From the NCBI GenBank assembly GCA_001579985.1, contig LRSR01005174.1:1-37108 (forward strand): 37,108 nucleotides of DNA, read 5' to 3'. Position 1 is the stretch's first letter; every line of letters begins with the position of its first letter. The position numbers and the translations under genes are program-made. Positions 1 to 11,611 of this stretch are shown here, piece by piece. The notes under the pieces are model-generated. The model searched no databases. It was not told the origin of the DNA and worked only from the letters and a program-made list of their open reading frames with translations. This stretch comes from Hypsibius dujardini (Eukaryota; Tardigrada; Eutardigrada; Parachela; Hypsibiidae).

Positions 1-1670
1 ATCGCCAATCCCGCACCGTTCACTGCAAATGCACGAAATTAGTTGGGACTATCTCGAAAATCCACTAAATCCAAGTCCCCATCTCCAAACTAACCTAAAC
101 AGCCGATGTTGCCGTCAAGACCGATGTAGTTGAGGCTGTGCTTAGCCGCCTCGACCTCCCGGGGATCGCTCTCGGTGGTGTCACCCATTTCGAAGATTTT
201 TTCCTGCCGAAATTGAGCGTTCTGAAAGCAGAGAGTAAAACGCACTGTTCATTAATCGTGTTTCACAAGGAGACAGGGAAAGTCTATTGCAGCAATGAGT
301 AAGTTTAGCGCCTACATCGTCAAACGACAGTTTGGCATCAAAGCAAACGATCCGACCGTCCGGCGTCTGCCCAAACGGATTGATTTCGACCTACAAAAAA
401 AATGTATCTTCCAGGATCGGATTTTAGTGTAAGCAAAACTGCGAAAGAAGCAAAGACGCATTGGGAAGCTTTACTTGCCTGTGTGGCATCGACTTGCATG
501 AAAAGGTTGTACAGCTTCAGAATCTGGTTTTTCGCCTCCTCCAGATACTTCCCCTCAAACTCCAGTCCCTTCGCAATTTTCAGGGCCTGGTCGGCGGTCA
601 GGCCGGTGTTGATGTCGATGTACGCGGTGTGAATCGCCTCCGGAGACTTCTCCGAGACCTCCTCAATGTCGACACCGCCTTTCGCGGAATAAACGCAAGC
701 GGGACCTTCATGATCGCCTTGACGGACCATCAAGAAGGCAAGATAAGTCTCCTTCGCGATGTCCTGAAGCAAGCCGACATCATTGAATGGATCAATTCAC
801 GAATGCATTGATATCGTCCATGCAACACACAGGAGTCCAAAAACCAATAAAAAACAATCAATCAATCAATCAAACGCTCAGTTGTTTATAAAGCGATCAA
901 TCAAGATATAGGAAGAAGGCACTCACCAAAGCTTCGGCAATCATGACACGCTGGACCTTTACACCATCGGCAGGGGTTTGATGAGTGACCAACTGAAAAA
1001 GATACGATAAATGTGATCGAAGTCATGAACGGATAATTCGCAACGCCTGATCCAGGAATATATTTGTCTTTCGAGTGTTTTGACATACCTTGTAGCCCAG
1101 CATTTTGCTAATGAACTGCGCAACCTCGTCAGCCTTAGTGGTGAGCTTGACGCCGCCTTTGAAGCCGCTTTCGGTGAATGTTCCCTTTCCGCGACCGCCG
1201 GCGAGAATCTGCGCCTTGATGACATATTCCTTCACCTTGCCACACTGCTTATTCAAATCCTGCACCGCCTTGGCGACCTCATCCTTCGAGCCCACAACTT
1301 GGAACCGCTATAAAGCAAACTCACACAGAGAATCAGTTACAGTCCAATTTTTAAAACAGACACCCAATCAGTCAATCAATCCACGAATCTGGTAAATCAA
1401 TTTGTTTGATAGATTGTTTCGGGCATTGATTGATCGATTCACGCGTTCAATGTTTGAGCCAATCAATTCTCGTTGATTGATTGATTGATTGGTTGATTGA
1501 CTGTACGTTCGCACACTCACCTGAATATTGATTCCATAATCTTGCATCAGCTGTTTCGACTGATACTCCTGCAGACTCAGCGCGCGGGATTGAATGCGTA
1601 CAGCGCATTGCACGGCGGATTTGTGGACCCGGGGAACGGAGTGCAGGATTCGGAGAGCGGTTGAAGCCAT
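1..1670 (-). CDS. SUCLG2: Succinyl-CoA ligase beta subunit, mitochondrial (GDP-forming type), C-terminal part outside window
   Basis: Beta subunit of the citric-acid-cycle enzyme that interconverts succinyl-CoA and succinate with nucleotide synthesis in the mitochondrial matrix. Exons: complement(join(1..22, 95..221, 316..390, 479..763, 927..992, 1089..1307, 1521..1670)); phase is kept throughout. About 314 residues are visible of roughly 430 expected; the C-terminal CoA-ligase part lies beyond position 1. Residues 1-32 are rich in Arg, Ser and Ala with no acidic residue, as in a mitochondrial targeting peptide, and are followed by [10 protein letters not shown], the start of the ATP-grasp domain. 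[29 protein letters not shown] and [12 protein letters not shown] are family signatures. The LQEYQSK start and overall pattern fit SUCLG2 better than SUCLA2; nucleotide specificity is inferred. The intron at 391..478 uses a GC donor (CAG|GCAAGT). A splice acceptor lies 2 nt before the ATG, so a 5'UTR intron is likely. Confidence 0.93.
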
Positions 1671-2449
1671 GGCTGAAAATAAGCATTCGTGGGTTTGCAC
1701 GGACAGTTAACAGACCGGTGCCTGTACTAGGTGGGGGAGAAGTTTATTTTTTCCTACCAGATTTTTGCGTATGTGAAGGAGAAAGGAAAATTGGGACGGA
1801 AAACAGGGCGCCGACTACACAGGGAGCAGATGGGGGAAGATTTTTAGAGTTTTTGACGTGCAATGTGAATAATTTAACCGAGACCCCTTGGGGTGGGGCG
1901 CATGGGGGCCGGAAGGCGTCACCTTATCCGGAAACGCTGCATACTTGGACAGAATGCCTGGCTGACCGGGCGAAGACATTTAAGTCGGGAAGTGTGTGGA
2001 AAGAATGTATTGATCGAGTTAAATGGCTTGACTCGTTTCGCCAAGCATTTTGTTCGGAGGAGAAGATAGCCCGCACGGTGGCGCTGCAGTCACACCAACC
2101 AGCATGCGCGGTTCATCGGATCTTCCTTATTTTGATCACAGCTGGACCATGAAAGACGAGCAACGCTCGGTACTCAACAGTGAACACAAGTTTTTGTTGC
2201 GATATCACTAACAATATTATTCCAGCGAGAAGGGTACCTGGTACTCTTTTAAACCAATATGTGCCGATTGACGTCAAACCGAAAAGCAGGCACAGCGCTA
2301 TTACCAACTACAGTACATCAATACTGTATAATATACGTGTACGAACTCATCTGTATGAGCTGAATTGGCCCAGCAAACAAATATCAAAAATAGTCCCCCC
2401 GATACAAGAAAACAAAAAGCGTAACGTTTCAGTAAGCTCTAAATAGTAC
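1671..2449. other. Intergenic: SUCLG2 upstream region and URB1 downstream region
   Basis: Lies between two minus-strand genes. It should contain the SUCLG2 promoter and first non-coding exon (acceptor TTTTCAG ends at 1673) and the URB1 3'UTR. Open frames here have no recognisable protein signature. The nearest AATAAA on the minus strand is at 1743-1748, far from the URB1 stop, so its role is uncertain. Confidence 0.5.
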
Positions 2450-5400
2450 TCAGTCGACATCAATTTCGAGCAAAACGCTGGTCAGGCTGGACAGAAATCT
2501 CTGAACAACGTGAACCCTAACACTCTGCCGGCTGCTTTGTAACTGCCGGATTTCACTGACACATTCCACCGCTAGTCGACAGCGTTGCCGCCACTGCGCT
2601 GCCTCGATGTTCCTCCGCGAAAATCGCAGATACTTCAACCCAACATCAACGACGGCAGTCAAGTCCTCGGGCGCCAAGACGAGCAGCGACGGATCATCCG
2701 ACGACGGTGAGCAGAGCAGTAGATCCGACAGAAACAACAGCACGGGCTCCGTCCCGTTCACCGAAATCACACCCCGCTCAACGGCAGCCAACAGCGGCTT
2801 GATCAAGGACCGCCCGTCAAAGCAGGCCCTCCGTTTCGCATTAAGGAGGTCTCGCATGCAATGCGCCGCACTGGCCGTCAGATTCCCGACCAGTTCGGCA
2901 TTGTCACTCGCGGTGAGATGGTACGTCAGCCACGTGAAGTATCCGTTGGTTTTCACCAACCGCCGTCCGACGTACGGGACACGAGAAGCGCTGAGGAAGA
3001 CCTCGCTAATCAGGCTGTCCGTTGCCGCGTTGGACAGCGGGGATCCGAAGAAAGACATAATGAGCTCCCACACGTGGGATTTGCGGCCGATCTCGTAGTC
3101 CCGAAAATGGCGCACTCCATCGCGCAGCACTTCCAGGATGTATTTTCGCTCTTTTCCGTGGGTGAGGTTGCCGCTTTCAAAAAGCTTGTAGAACTCCGGC
3201 ACCGTGTCCAGTGAGATATTCGGCTTGACCTGAAATCATACCAACAAGAAATACGTTAACATATGGGCACACAAATGCATCATTATCAAACGGAAAATTG
3301 GAATAGCTTTGATTGATTGATTGATTGATTGATGATTTATGTTTGGTATGATCAAATCGTTTGTCCTTCTACGTTTCAAGGGGATTTTTAATTATTTTCG
3401 GGATCAATTCTACTTCAACAATTTCAAAGATTTTGGTGACGTACAAAAAGCAGGCGATCAGCAAGCAGTACCCTGAAGTTTAAAAATAAATAAGTTTGCG
3501 AACCATTATTTTGAACTAAATAAAATGTGCTAATTTTGCACTAGTTATATCTAGATTATCAAATCAAATTAATCGAATTAAATAATCATTTTGCTGTTGG
3601 ATGACATCCCGCGTGTACATAGGACAGAGTGAAACACGTGTTAAGTCAACCGAAAAAATATATCAACAGAATAGGCCCATACCAGCAGGAACTCCATAAT
3701 GACTTGGTAGGCATGGTTCTGGCTGTCGAACATGACAGCGAACAACCGGCTCAGCAGAGTCGTCCACAGACTGGGCCACGCTTTTGCCGGATCGTTAGCG
3801 CGCTTTATCAAGTCCAGCACATACAGCAGCTGCTCTCGGCCCTTGAATCGCAGTGCGCCCAGCTTGACGATCAGACCCCTCAAGCAGAATCCCGCAGCAG
3901 ACCGCATCGCCGGATCCAGAGAGGATAAAGCTCGAACAATCAGACCGAGGCAACCGGACTCGACAAAGTTCTGGATGTTGATGGGCGAGGCCGGTGCGAC
4001 AATCAGCGCGGCAAAGTTGGACAGAAGATATCTGAAAAAGCAAAAAAAGAGATTGTGAATCCTCATCATCAGTGTGATTGCATACAATCTGTCTGGTTGT
4101 GATCATTGGCAGGCTACGTACCTCGGGTCATACGCATCTTCAATAATCAACTGCCCCACCAGCGAACCGTTCAACGGAAGTCTGATCGGGAAATCAACCG
4201 CTGTCCTTGCAATCAGACCGCCATCCAAGCTGTCCACAAATTCTCTCAGCGTAGGCTGACTGGGTAGCAGGCTAATCCCTTGCTTGGCGCGATTAAGCTG
4301 ATGCTTCTGGGCAGCTCGACCAAAATAACAGAACGAAACTGAAGCCGCCAATTCCGGATTCCACTGTTCAGCTCGGCGGATAAGGTCAAAAATGGACTGG
4401 TCCGCCTCGGACAAGGTTGCAGTGTATGCGCTCATCAGCGTGTCCATCAAGGATACCGATAGCAGTCCCGGATTAGACTCGGTCACCCGCAACAATAGGG
4501 ACAAGGTTGACGTTCGAAGCCATTTTGACTCCGCCTTCTTCTGCCGCTCCAACAGGACAGCGTCACTGACGTCAACTTCCATACCGAAATCCCCGCTGCC
4601 ATCGGAAACTGACGTTTTAAACTGCTCCAAAACGGCTGTCAACTCTGTCCGCACAGAATCGACCACTTCCGCGAGAACCGGCGCAAGGTCGGCGGCTTCA
4701 CTGATGAGAACAGGCAGATCTCGCTGAAAAATGTTCGAATCCAGTACCAGATACCCAGTCACGGCTCGCACATCAACTTCCGTCACCCTTCCAGGGCTTC
4801 CATCGGGAACAGAAAGGAGCTTCAACAATGATCCGGCAACCACTTCCGGAAGAACCACTTTCTCACTGCAGGCCACCAGAAACTGCTTCCGCTCTTCCAG
4901 CGACAGCACCAGCGAGATTTTGTACAACCTCACCAGAACACCTCCGAGAAATTTTAAGAATGTCGTGGTGACATGCACGGGCTGTTTGTCGGAGAAGGCC
5001 TCCTGCTGAAGCTCCTGGTCCATTATTGTCGGCAAAACGAGACTCAACGCCAACGGCACCCGCGATTTGCCCGGCAGTTTCTTCACCCTTCCGATAACAT
5101 CCATGCTGGTGTAGATGGAATCCAGCCACCCCATCATGTCGGTCCATTTGTCGGAGGCACGCGGAACAAATCCCGGTTTCCAAGACGGTAGAAAGTGAAC
5201 AATTTGATCGGGCGCTGCGATGAGGATGACGCGGGCCAGTTCGCGGTGATGGGCGGAAGTCATGGTCAGCGATCGGAGGATCTCTGTCAGAACGTGGTTG
5301 CTGTTACGCGCGCCGGTTCCGAATGTAGGGTCTTGGAAGACAATCCCGTATTTGGTGGAGGCGCATACGGCCATGAGGAAACGTAGGACGGTGTCGCGGA

Positions 5401-6816
5401 TCCCGCTCCGTTCTTCTAAGGATGACGTGGCAGATGCATCCTCGTCCGTGAACTCTTTTTCCGACTTCTTGTGACCGTTCCAAGCGAGGACGCGACATAG
5501 TTGGCGGAGAGATGTCTGATTGAAAAGTTGGACTTTAAGTGTCTTGGAGACGGTTGAGTTGTTGACGACACGATCGAGGAGGGTGGTGAGAAGGAGATGG
5601 ATCAGCTGCGACCTACCAAAAAAGGAATCAGATCGCGAGCAAATGAAACATCGACAAACACAAGGATGAATATACATTTCGCATTTCAGAACGAATAGCG
5701 AAGACAGTCACACACAGATAACCTGTAGGACGGACGACAGATAGGCAGGCAGGCAGACAGAAAGATAAAGAGGCACAAGTTGACAGACAGACAGACAGAC
5801 AAACAGACAAACAGACAGACAGACAGTCAGTCAGACATACAGATGACGCTCTCACCTATCGACAATCAGACCAGCGAACAACGAGCTGATGACATTTTTG
5901 GTCTGCAGAAGCGACCAGATCGATTGATTATCTCCAAACATCAGGATCGCAACGACCAAATGGACGGCACAAGCTCGGACATCCTGCGGATCGACTGTAT
6001 TCCTCCGAGTGACCAGATTAGCAAAATTGCAGGTAGCGAAACTGAACTGCGTCAGTAGAAGTTTCACTGTCCGACCGCCCAAGGCACACATGGCAATAAG
6101 CAGCTTGAAAGCCGACTTCATCTGATTGGACTTGTTGGTGGTCTTCAGCATGTAATAAAACGTTCGAAGTTGCTTCGTGATTAGCACCTCCGACAGCTCC
6201 AGCGCGAAAGATTCCTGGCCTAGAAGATAAAACAATTCACAATGAACCAGGTAGCAAAAAACAAACGACCATTCATCCCATACTCCGTTGGTTGGTTCGC
6301 TAAAGGCTTATCATTCAACTTGGACACTTGATTGGTTGAATAGCAGAAAATTGAAAATCGGAAAGTACACGGTAATTACGTTGCTCAATCGGTTGATTGA
6401 CGACTACACATTCGTCACACATTGATTGGCCGATTGATTGATCAGTCGAACTACAAAATCAAACCAACAACACCCGGCGAAACATGCTGCGCGTTACCTT
6501 CCATTTCCGATGCCACCGTGAGAATAATCTTCTCCAGCACCGTGAAAATCAGGGCAATGTCCGCGGACTTTAATTTGTGCGCGTCGTTCAGCAGAGAAGC
6601 AACTTCGGTGCCGGTGGATTTTCGAACCACTTCCCGCACCAACTCCACGCCGTCCCGTTCCAGCGCATCCGCGAAGATTTGCAGCGTGGAAAAAGTCGTT
6701 CCGGGCACTTTGACGGCTCGCAGGAAATCCGCGATCACGGCAGCGGGAAGAATCGGATGCGGTAGTTCGCCAGTGCTTTCTGCACCGCCGTGAGGTCGCC
6801 GGACACCTGCCGTCAT
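2450..6816 (-). CDS. URB1: URB1/Npa1-type nucleolar pre-ribosomal-associated protein
   Basis: Nucleolar factor needed for early 60S ribosomal subunit assembly. Exons: complement(join(2450..3229, 3683..4031, 4122..5612, 5856..6219, 6498..6816)), 1100 residues, all phases matching. The N-terminal half (residues about 60-400) follows the Npa1 helical-repeat domain; landmarks are FTVLEKIILTVASEMEG, the LLDRVVNN stretch and CASTKYGIVFQDP. The C-terminal block (about 700-920) matches the NopRA1 region, with FVESGCLGLIVRALSSLDP, REQLLYVLDLI, VPEFYKLF and ILEVLRDGVR in the order seen in human URB1. I recall the human protein at about 2,270 residues and yeast Urb1 at about 1,760, so this one is markedly short; the loss seems to be in the middle and at the C-terminus. 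The first ATG (6816) gives the right phase; a good acceptor (CTGGTAG) 19 nt upstream suggests a leader intron. The 243-nt intron at 5613..5855 is mostly a (TCTG)n array. Confidence 0.88.
5748..5836 (-). repeat. (TCTG)n tetranucleotide array in URB1 intron
   Basis: Imperfect CAGA repeats on the plus strand (TCTG on the transcribed strand) fill much of the intron between URB1 exons 2 and 3. One of five such arrays in the window, each in an intron of a different gene. Confidence 0.9.
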
Positions 6817-7792
6817 TTTTTTTCGCCGTCTCTACCAGGAAAATCAAACAAAATACGACGAGGATTACACTTCTCGCTTGGAGATATTTAAATTTGAAGT
6901 CCTAGGAGAATATATTTATTTCGATGCGGAACAGCAGCTTACGAAAAGTAATTTGTGCTGTAGAGATATTCCAGATAACTAATTCCTCTCACAGGAATTA
7001 CAGAAAACTAAGTAAAAAAACTACACACATGTACGTAGCGATCAACTGGCTATAATTCTTGTAAATTCGTACAACTGCAAACTTAATTTTGGAAAAAGAT
7101 GGAATTTTTATCCGATTGCGATTGCGAAAGCGAATTTTCAGCATCAGCTGTCGTTCACCAACTTGGCTCTAACCAGAGTAGTCCCGTAGAACTGGTATAG
7201 GAGCAACGCCTACTGACCATCACGGTTTTCCTTAAACAAAATCTACTGCCTACGCACAGCATTCCGTTCGCGAAGTCACCAAGGCGGGCGGACCGGGAGC
7301 CGGGATAGGCCGCTGAAACAGCGGAGCGGTGCATGCCCCTTCCTTAAATCAATTTTGCTTCTGGACAAAATTCTGTCAAGGGACGCTTTTATTTTGTTTT
7401 ATTGGATCGCATTAGCGAGTTAGCGTTTTTCAATTTGAAGTTCCATTTTCTCTACAGCTGTGCTTAACTAGGAGGTTACCGTTGTCGCTTGCCCGAAGTT
7501 GTACGACGCGGTGAGACTGCCAGCGTGAACTGAAACTGAAAGGTATGCCATTTGAATGTATCCGTATAAGAAGGGTGCCATTAACAACAGGCATACTGGT
7601 TTCAGACAGACGGTTTTCTATCGGCCAAGTCTCATATCGCGCTCATCGATTTTTTTCCAGAATTCCATCCATCGCCATTGCAAACTGCATTCGACTGCTC
7701 TGCATCGACGGCTTTCCAGTTGAGGAATGAAGTGGGAGATAAAACGGAGGACACTGCAGGAAGCCTTGACAGTGTTGTTTGTTTAGTTGGAG

Positions 7793-8400
7793 GTAAGAGT
7801 CAACATCTACGCACGTGGCAAAAACCTTGCGCTAACCGTGTTAAGCCATTTAACTCGGTCTGTGTGTAATAGTATGTATATAATATATGTGTGTGGTAAT
7901 ATGCCTTAACTCGGTTAGTCCAAAGTTTTTGCCACGTCTACCGTTGCTGTAGCTGCGCGTGCTCGTGTTTATCATGCTTGTGGCTTCCGCACAGACCTGT
8001 TTATTCGGCATTGTTGAGTCTGATTATTGACATAATATCGTTTGCGGTGAAACAGTTACCGAAATACATGGGGAAGTCTGTTTTGTGCCTCTTCAAATAC
8101 AGAAGCCTCGTTATTCTCATCACTCATCTTGATGTTTCTTTGTTTCAGGAATATATCTTGCCTTTCTTCGTTAGTGTAATTTCTGAAATTGTGAAACTCC
8201 AATGCGTAAATCGTTTTTTAGATCAGAAGTAACCGGACCTATGTTGATTGAAGATAGTTCAAATTTAATGCACGTGTGATTAAAATGTTTCTTGTCGCAA
8301 TCAATCAATCAATCAACCAATCGGTTGATAATGCTTGGTTTTAAAGCATTCCTGTGATGATTCAATCGATTTATATGATTTTCCTTATCGTATCTTGCAG
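7793..8400 (+). other. Candidate 5'UTR intron of frizzled
   Basis: A donor-like GGAG|GTAAGAGT at 7793 and an acceptor TATCTTGCAG ending at 8400 bracket this stretch, leaving a 31-nt leader before the frizzled ATG at 8432. Splice sites are seen; use of this exact donor is inference. Confidence 0.4.
7813..7937. repeat. Imperfect inverted repeat, 35-bp arms, 55-nt loop
   Basis: Left arm 7813-7847 and right arm 7903-7937 are complementary at 30 of 35 positions, including an unbroken 13-bp outer run ACGTGGCAAAAAC. The motif TTAACTCGGT also recurs once inside the loop. It lies in the candidate frizzled leader intron. It could be a worn MITE or an RNA hairpin. Confidence 0.75.
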
Positions 8401-8431
8401 CAGCGGAATTTCGGCTGCGGATTAGACCCAC

Positions 8432-10665
8432 ATGAAGAATTCATATATAATGAACACTTTCATCGTTCTCACATTTCTGACCGCATTTTATTTGGATTCC
8501 GTTCACGGCTCCACCGCCAAAGCGAGAGCAAACAACGAGGAAGCCGGCCGCCGTATCCTTCTGGCATATAATCTGCCCTCCGGCAGTGAATCTATCAGCA
8601 AAGGAAGAAGTGATGCATCCATCGCCATCAGTCGTGGTCTCCGCCGTTTTGCTCGGTCCACGGTCTTCGACTCTGTCTACAACACCGTCAGCCACGGTAA
8701 CATGCAGTCCTCCTCAACCGACATGGAGGGCCAGGAGGACCATCATATGGGCACCAGTGCACGCGATCGATGCATTCCCATCACCATCCCGCTGTGCCAG
8801 GACATCCAGTACAACCGCACCATTGCCGGGCCGAATATCATGGGCCAGAGCACGCAAGCCGACGCCGCCCTGGAGGCGCAGCAGTTTTATCCGCTGGTCA
8901 AGATCAACTGCAGCCCGCATCTGCAGTTCTTCCTCTGCACGGCGTACGCCCCCATCTGCTCAGATCTGGAGGATCCCGTGCCGCCTTGCAGGGAGCTGTG
9001 TGAAAGCGCACGGGGCGGTTGTGAACATCTAATGAACAAATTCGGCTTTCTCTGGCCGCCTGGGCTGGACTGTAATGCGTTTCCGTCGCAGAAGCTCGGT
9101 GGTGTTTGCGTTCCGAAGGATGATGGGAGTAACGGAACGACCGGGTCCTCGGATACTGATTCACTGGGTGACCATACGGGTGGAGCATCAGGTTTGTGTA
9201 CTGCACTTTGTCGAGTTTTTCGATAATCTGTAATGGTACCGCATCCCTTGTCGTCTTGACATTTTTGGGCGCCATTACATTAGCATTACTCTTCGTGACT
9301 CGACATTGTCTGCATGCCTTTTGTAGTCTTTCTAAATGTTTAGGAGAGAATCATCAACTGTCTGTGGATTTCATCCCTTTATCGAAAGCCTTTTGGGCTG
9401 TAGCGACTGAACTGATGATGTATTCTTTGTAGGTGGCGAAGACGGTCACTCATTCACCTGTCCGGCTCAACTACATACTGCCGATCCCCGCTACCGCGTC
9501 ACCATATCCGGGAAAGCCACCAAACAGTGCGGTTTGCCCTGCCGCGGACAGGGTGCATTCTTCAACGACGACGACATCAAACTGTCCCGCAATTTGGTTG
9601 GATTTTCCGCGTTCTTTCTCACCGCTCTAGCGCTCTTCACGCTGCTGAGCTTCCTCGTGGATCGACAGCGGTTCGAGTATCCCGAGCGTCCCCTGATCTA
9701 CCTAGCCCTTTGTTCCTTCGTGGTGTGCTTGGTCTACGTTGTGGGATATTTCTTGGGCGATCGGGTGGCCTGCAGCCCCGTTAAGGTGTCGTCGACGGAG
9801 CATGCACCGTCCGATGGGAAGCACCGCGAGTCTATCACGTTGATCACACAGGGGAACGACCAACCACTTTGCACACTACTGGCTGTCACGCTGTACCTTT
9901 TCACCCTGTCTGGGGCTATTTGGTGGGTGAACCTCACGGTGTCTTGGTACCTGGCGGCGGGACGCAAATGGGCCAACGAAGCCATCAAGGGAGTGGCTCA
10001 CTACTTCCACTGCGTTGCATGGATTGTGCCGGCATTTATGGCGATGGGAGCGTACGGTATGGCCGGGGTGGAGGGTGACGTTCTGACCGGTAAGTTCAGT
10101 TTTCATTTTCAGTTTTACCATTCGTTTCACGCGTTCCCTTTTTCAAGGTGTCTGCTTTTTCGGTCTGTGGGATGTGCGGATGATGGGATTTTTTGTACTG
10201 CTCCCGCTGTTGGTGTGCCTCCTAGCTGGATGCTTCCTACTCCTCCTCGGGTTCGTCTCGCTCATCAAGGTGCGTGCGGACCTGCGCAAGGAGGACCGCG
10301 CCATCAGTAAAATGCGCTCGTACACCCTGCGAATCGCGGTGTTTGCCCTGTCCTACGTCCTGCCGATGGTGGTCTTTGTCGGCGCGCTGCTCCACGAGTA
10401 TTGGACGCTCGACTCGTGGCTGCTCACCTGGCAGGATAAGTACTGTGCGGCACTCGGCATGCCGTGTCTGTCGGAGTTGGCCGAGTACTCATCCCGGAAG
10501 GTGTGGCCGGAAGCGCCCGTCTGGGCGTACCTCTGCAAGTACATGGCGATTCTGTTTGTTCCACTGGCGTTGCTGTACTGGCTGGTCTCCCAGAAGACCG
10601 TGACGGGGTGGAAACGCTTCTGCTGTCGCGGCTACGAGGCAGCCGCCCAGGCGGACCAAATGTGA
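8432..10665 (+). CDS. Frizzled-family Wnt receptor (Fz1/2/7-like)
   Basis: Seven-pass plasma-membrane receptor for Wnt ligands that signals through Dishevelled. Exons: join(8432..9191, 9433..10089, 10148..10665), 644 residues. A signal peptide (about 1-26) precedes a linker and the cysteine-rich domain: ten cysteines from C114 to C226, with a conserved YNRT glycosylation site and a QFYPLVK..CSP..FFLC core. NKFGFLWP resembles the Fz1/2/7 subgroup. Seven hydrophobic helices follow ([79 protein letters not shown]). The cytoplasmic tail holds KTVTGW (622-627), the KTxxxW motif required for Dishevelled binding, then ends about 17 residues later without a PDZ-binding motif. A second in-frame ATG at 8450 would give a cleaner signal peptide; either start is possible. 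Subgroup assignment is inference. Confidence 0.95.
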
Positions 10666-11611
10666 ACAGACGGGGACCAGTGTTCTCTTGATACTCTACT
10701 CTCTATTGCAGCTCGCTCGTAATCACACACACTCTGTCGGACTTGCTCACGATATTTTGTTGTTACGTTCTGGTTCCTTTTCCCATTTTTTAGCGGATTT
10801 TTTGTATTCTTTACTCCTCTATACCGAGCTGAGTACTCTCTCTCTCTCTGCATTGCCAATGTCCTTTTTTACTGTGCTCAATACCAAAGCCTGAGGTTTT
10901 TCTGTCTTTTAGCCGCAGCTCCTGTTTTTATCCACGATGGGATTTGCTCTGTTTATACCGTGTCACTTTTTTTATTTCTCTTTGTATTGCGTTTGCTGTG
11001 TAGTGTTTTGCTTGCCAAGTCCCATTATGAATATATTTACCTAATTTACACCACTATATTACTTGCAGTGTTTTTTAATATGTTAATAGACTCATAAAAC
11101 TCCCTGCTCTAGGGGTTTCATGAGGTTTAATTAATGCATTAAAATGATATAATAATATAATAATATAATAATTGGAATGAAACCTGGCTTGTTAAATTAA
11201 AATATTATTTTGTATATTGCCAGGCGGCGGGCCGTTCAATTCACTCTACATGTCTAGTTTAGTGTAGCCTAGCTTGATTGATTGCTTGGCGTGGACCTCA
11301 CGTAATCGCGCCGATTAAGGGTAAAATTCGCATAAAATGGATCGTTAATTTGGAACGTAACACTCGTTCCATGATTATTCGCCTACTTTGCTTTCAGTTC
11401 ACAATTGCGGTGAATACCGCACAATGAAACTTTGTTAATAACTGCACTGAATTATGCTGTATCGGCCATGAATGAGTTTAATTGCGCGGTATTTACCGTA
11501 ATTGTGAACTGAAGGTGAAGTACACTATACATAAGCGACGAGATACTGTATTGGAACTATATTAGCCGAAAAAGTTTGCTAGTGCCTTTTTGATAAGCAC
11601 ACCCCTCTGCA
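10666..11611. other. Frizzled 3' flank and gap before the cysteine-rich gene
   Basis: AT-rich sequence following the frizzled stop, with TAA/AT-rich simple repeats around 11145-11172 and a long near-perfect hairpin at 11384-11522. It probably contains the frizzled 3'UTR; no convincing AATAAA was found. No coding region recognised. Confidence 0.5.
11384..11522 (+). repeat. Long inverted repeat, 48-bp arms, 43-nt loop
   Basis: Arms 11384-11431 and 11475-11522 match at 41 of 48 positions as DNA. If transcribed from the plus strand, five of the seven mismatches become G:U pairs, leaving two unpaired positions in 48. Could be a small MITE or a hairpin RNA precursor. Confidence 0.8.

Larger units (their letters stand above)
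6817..8431. other. Divergent promoter region between URB1 and frizzled
   Basis: Head-to-head intergenic space. It holds upstream sequence for URB1 (minus) and the frizzled 5' leader (plus), plus an imperfect inverted repeat at 7813-7937. A 33-codon open frame at 7099-7200 is visible, but I see no family signature and cannot tell whether it is translated. (TGAT)n-type repeats occur near 8300-8325. No other gene seen. Confidence 0.5.

Noticed and set aside
1447-1686. Small open frames in SUCLG2 intron 1
   Set aside because: They run through TGATTGAT repeats and have no conserved features.
6494-6847. Alternative reading frame for URB1 exon 1
   Set aside because: It does not keep phase with exon 2; the frame starting at 6816 does and carries the Npa1-like VLEKIILTVASE segment.
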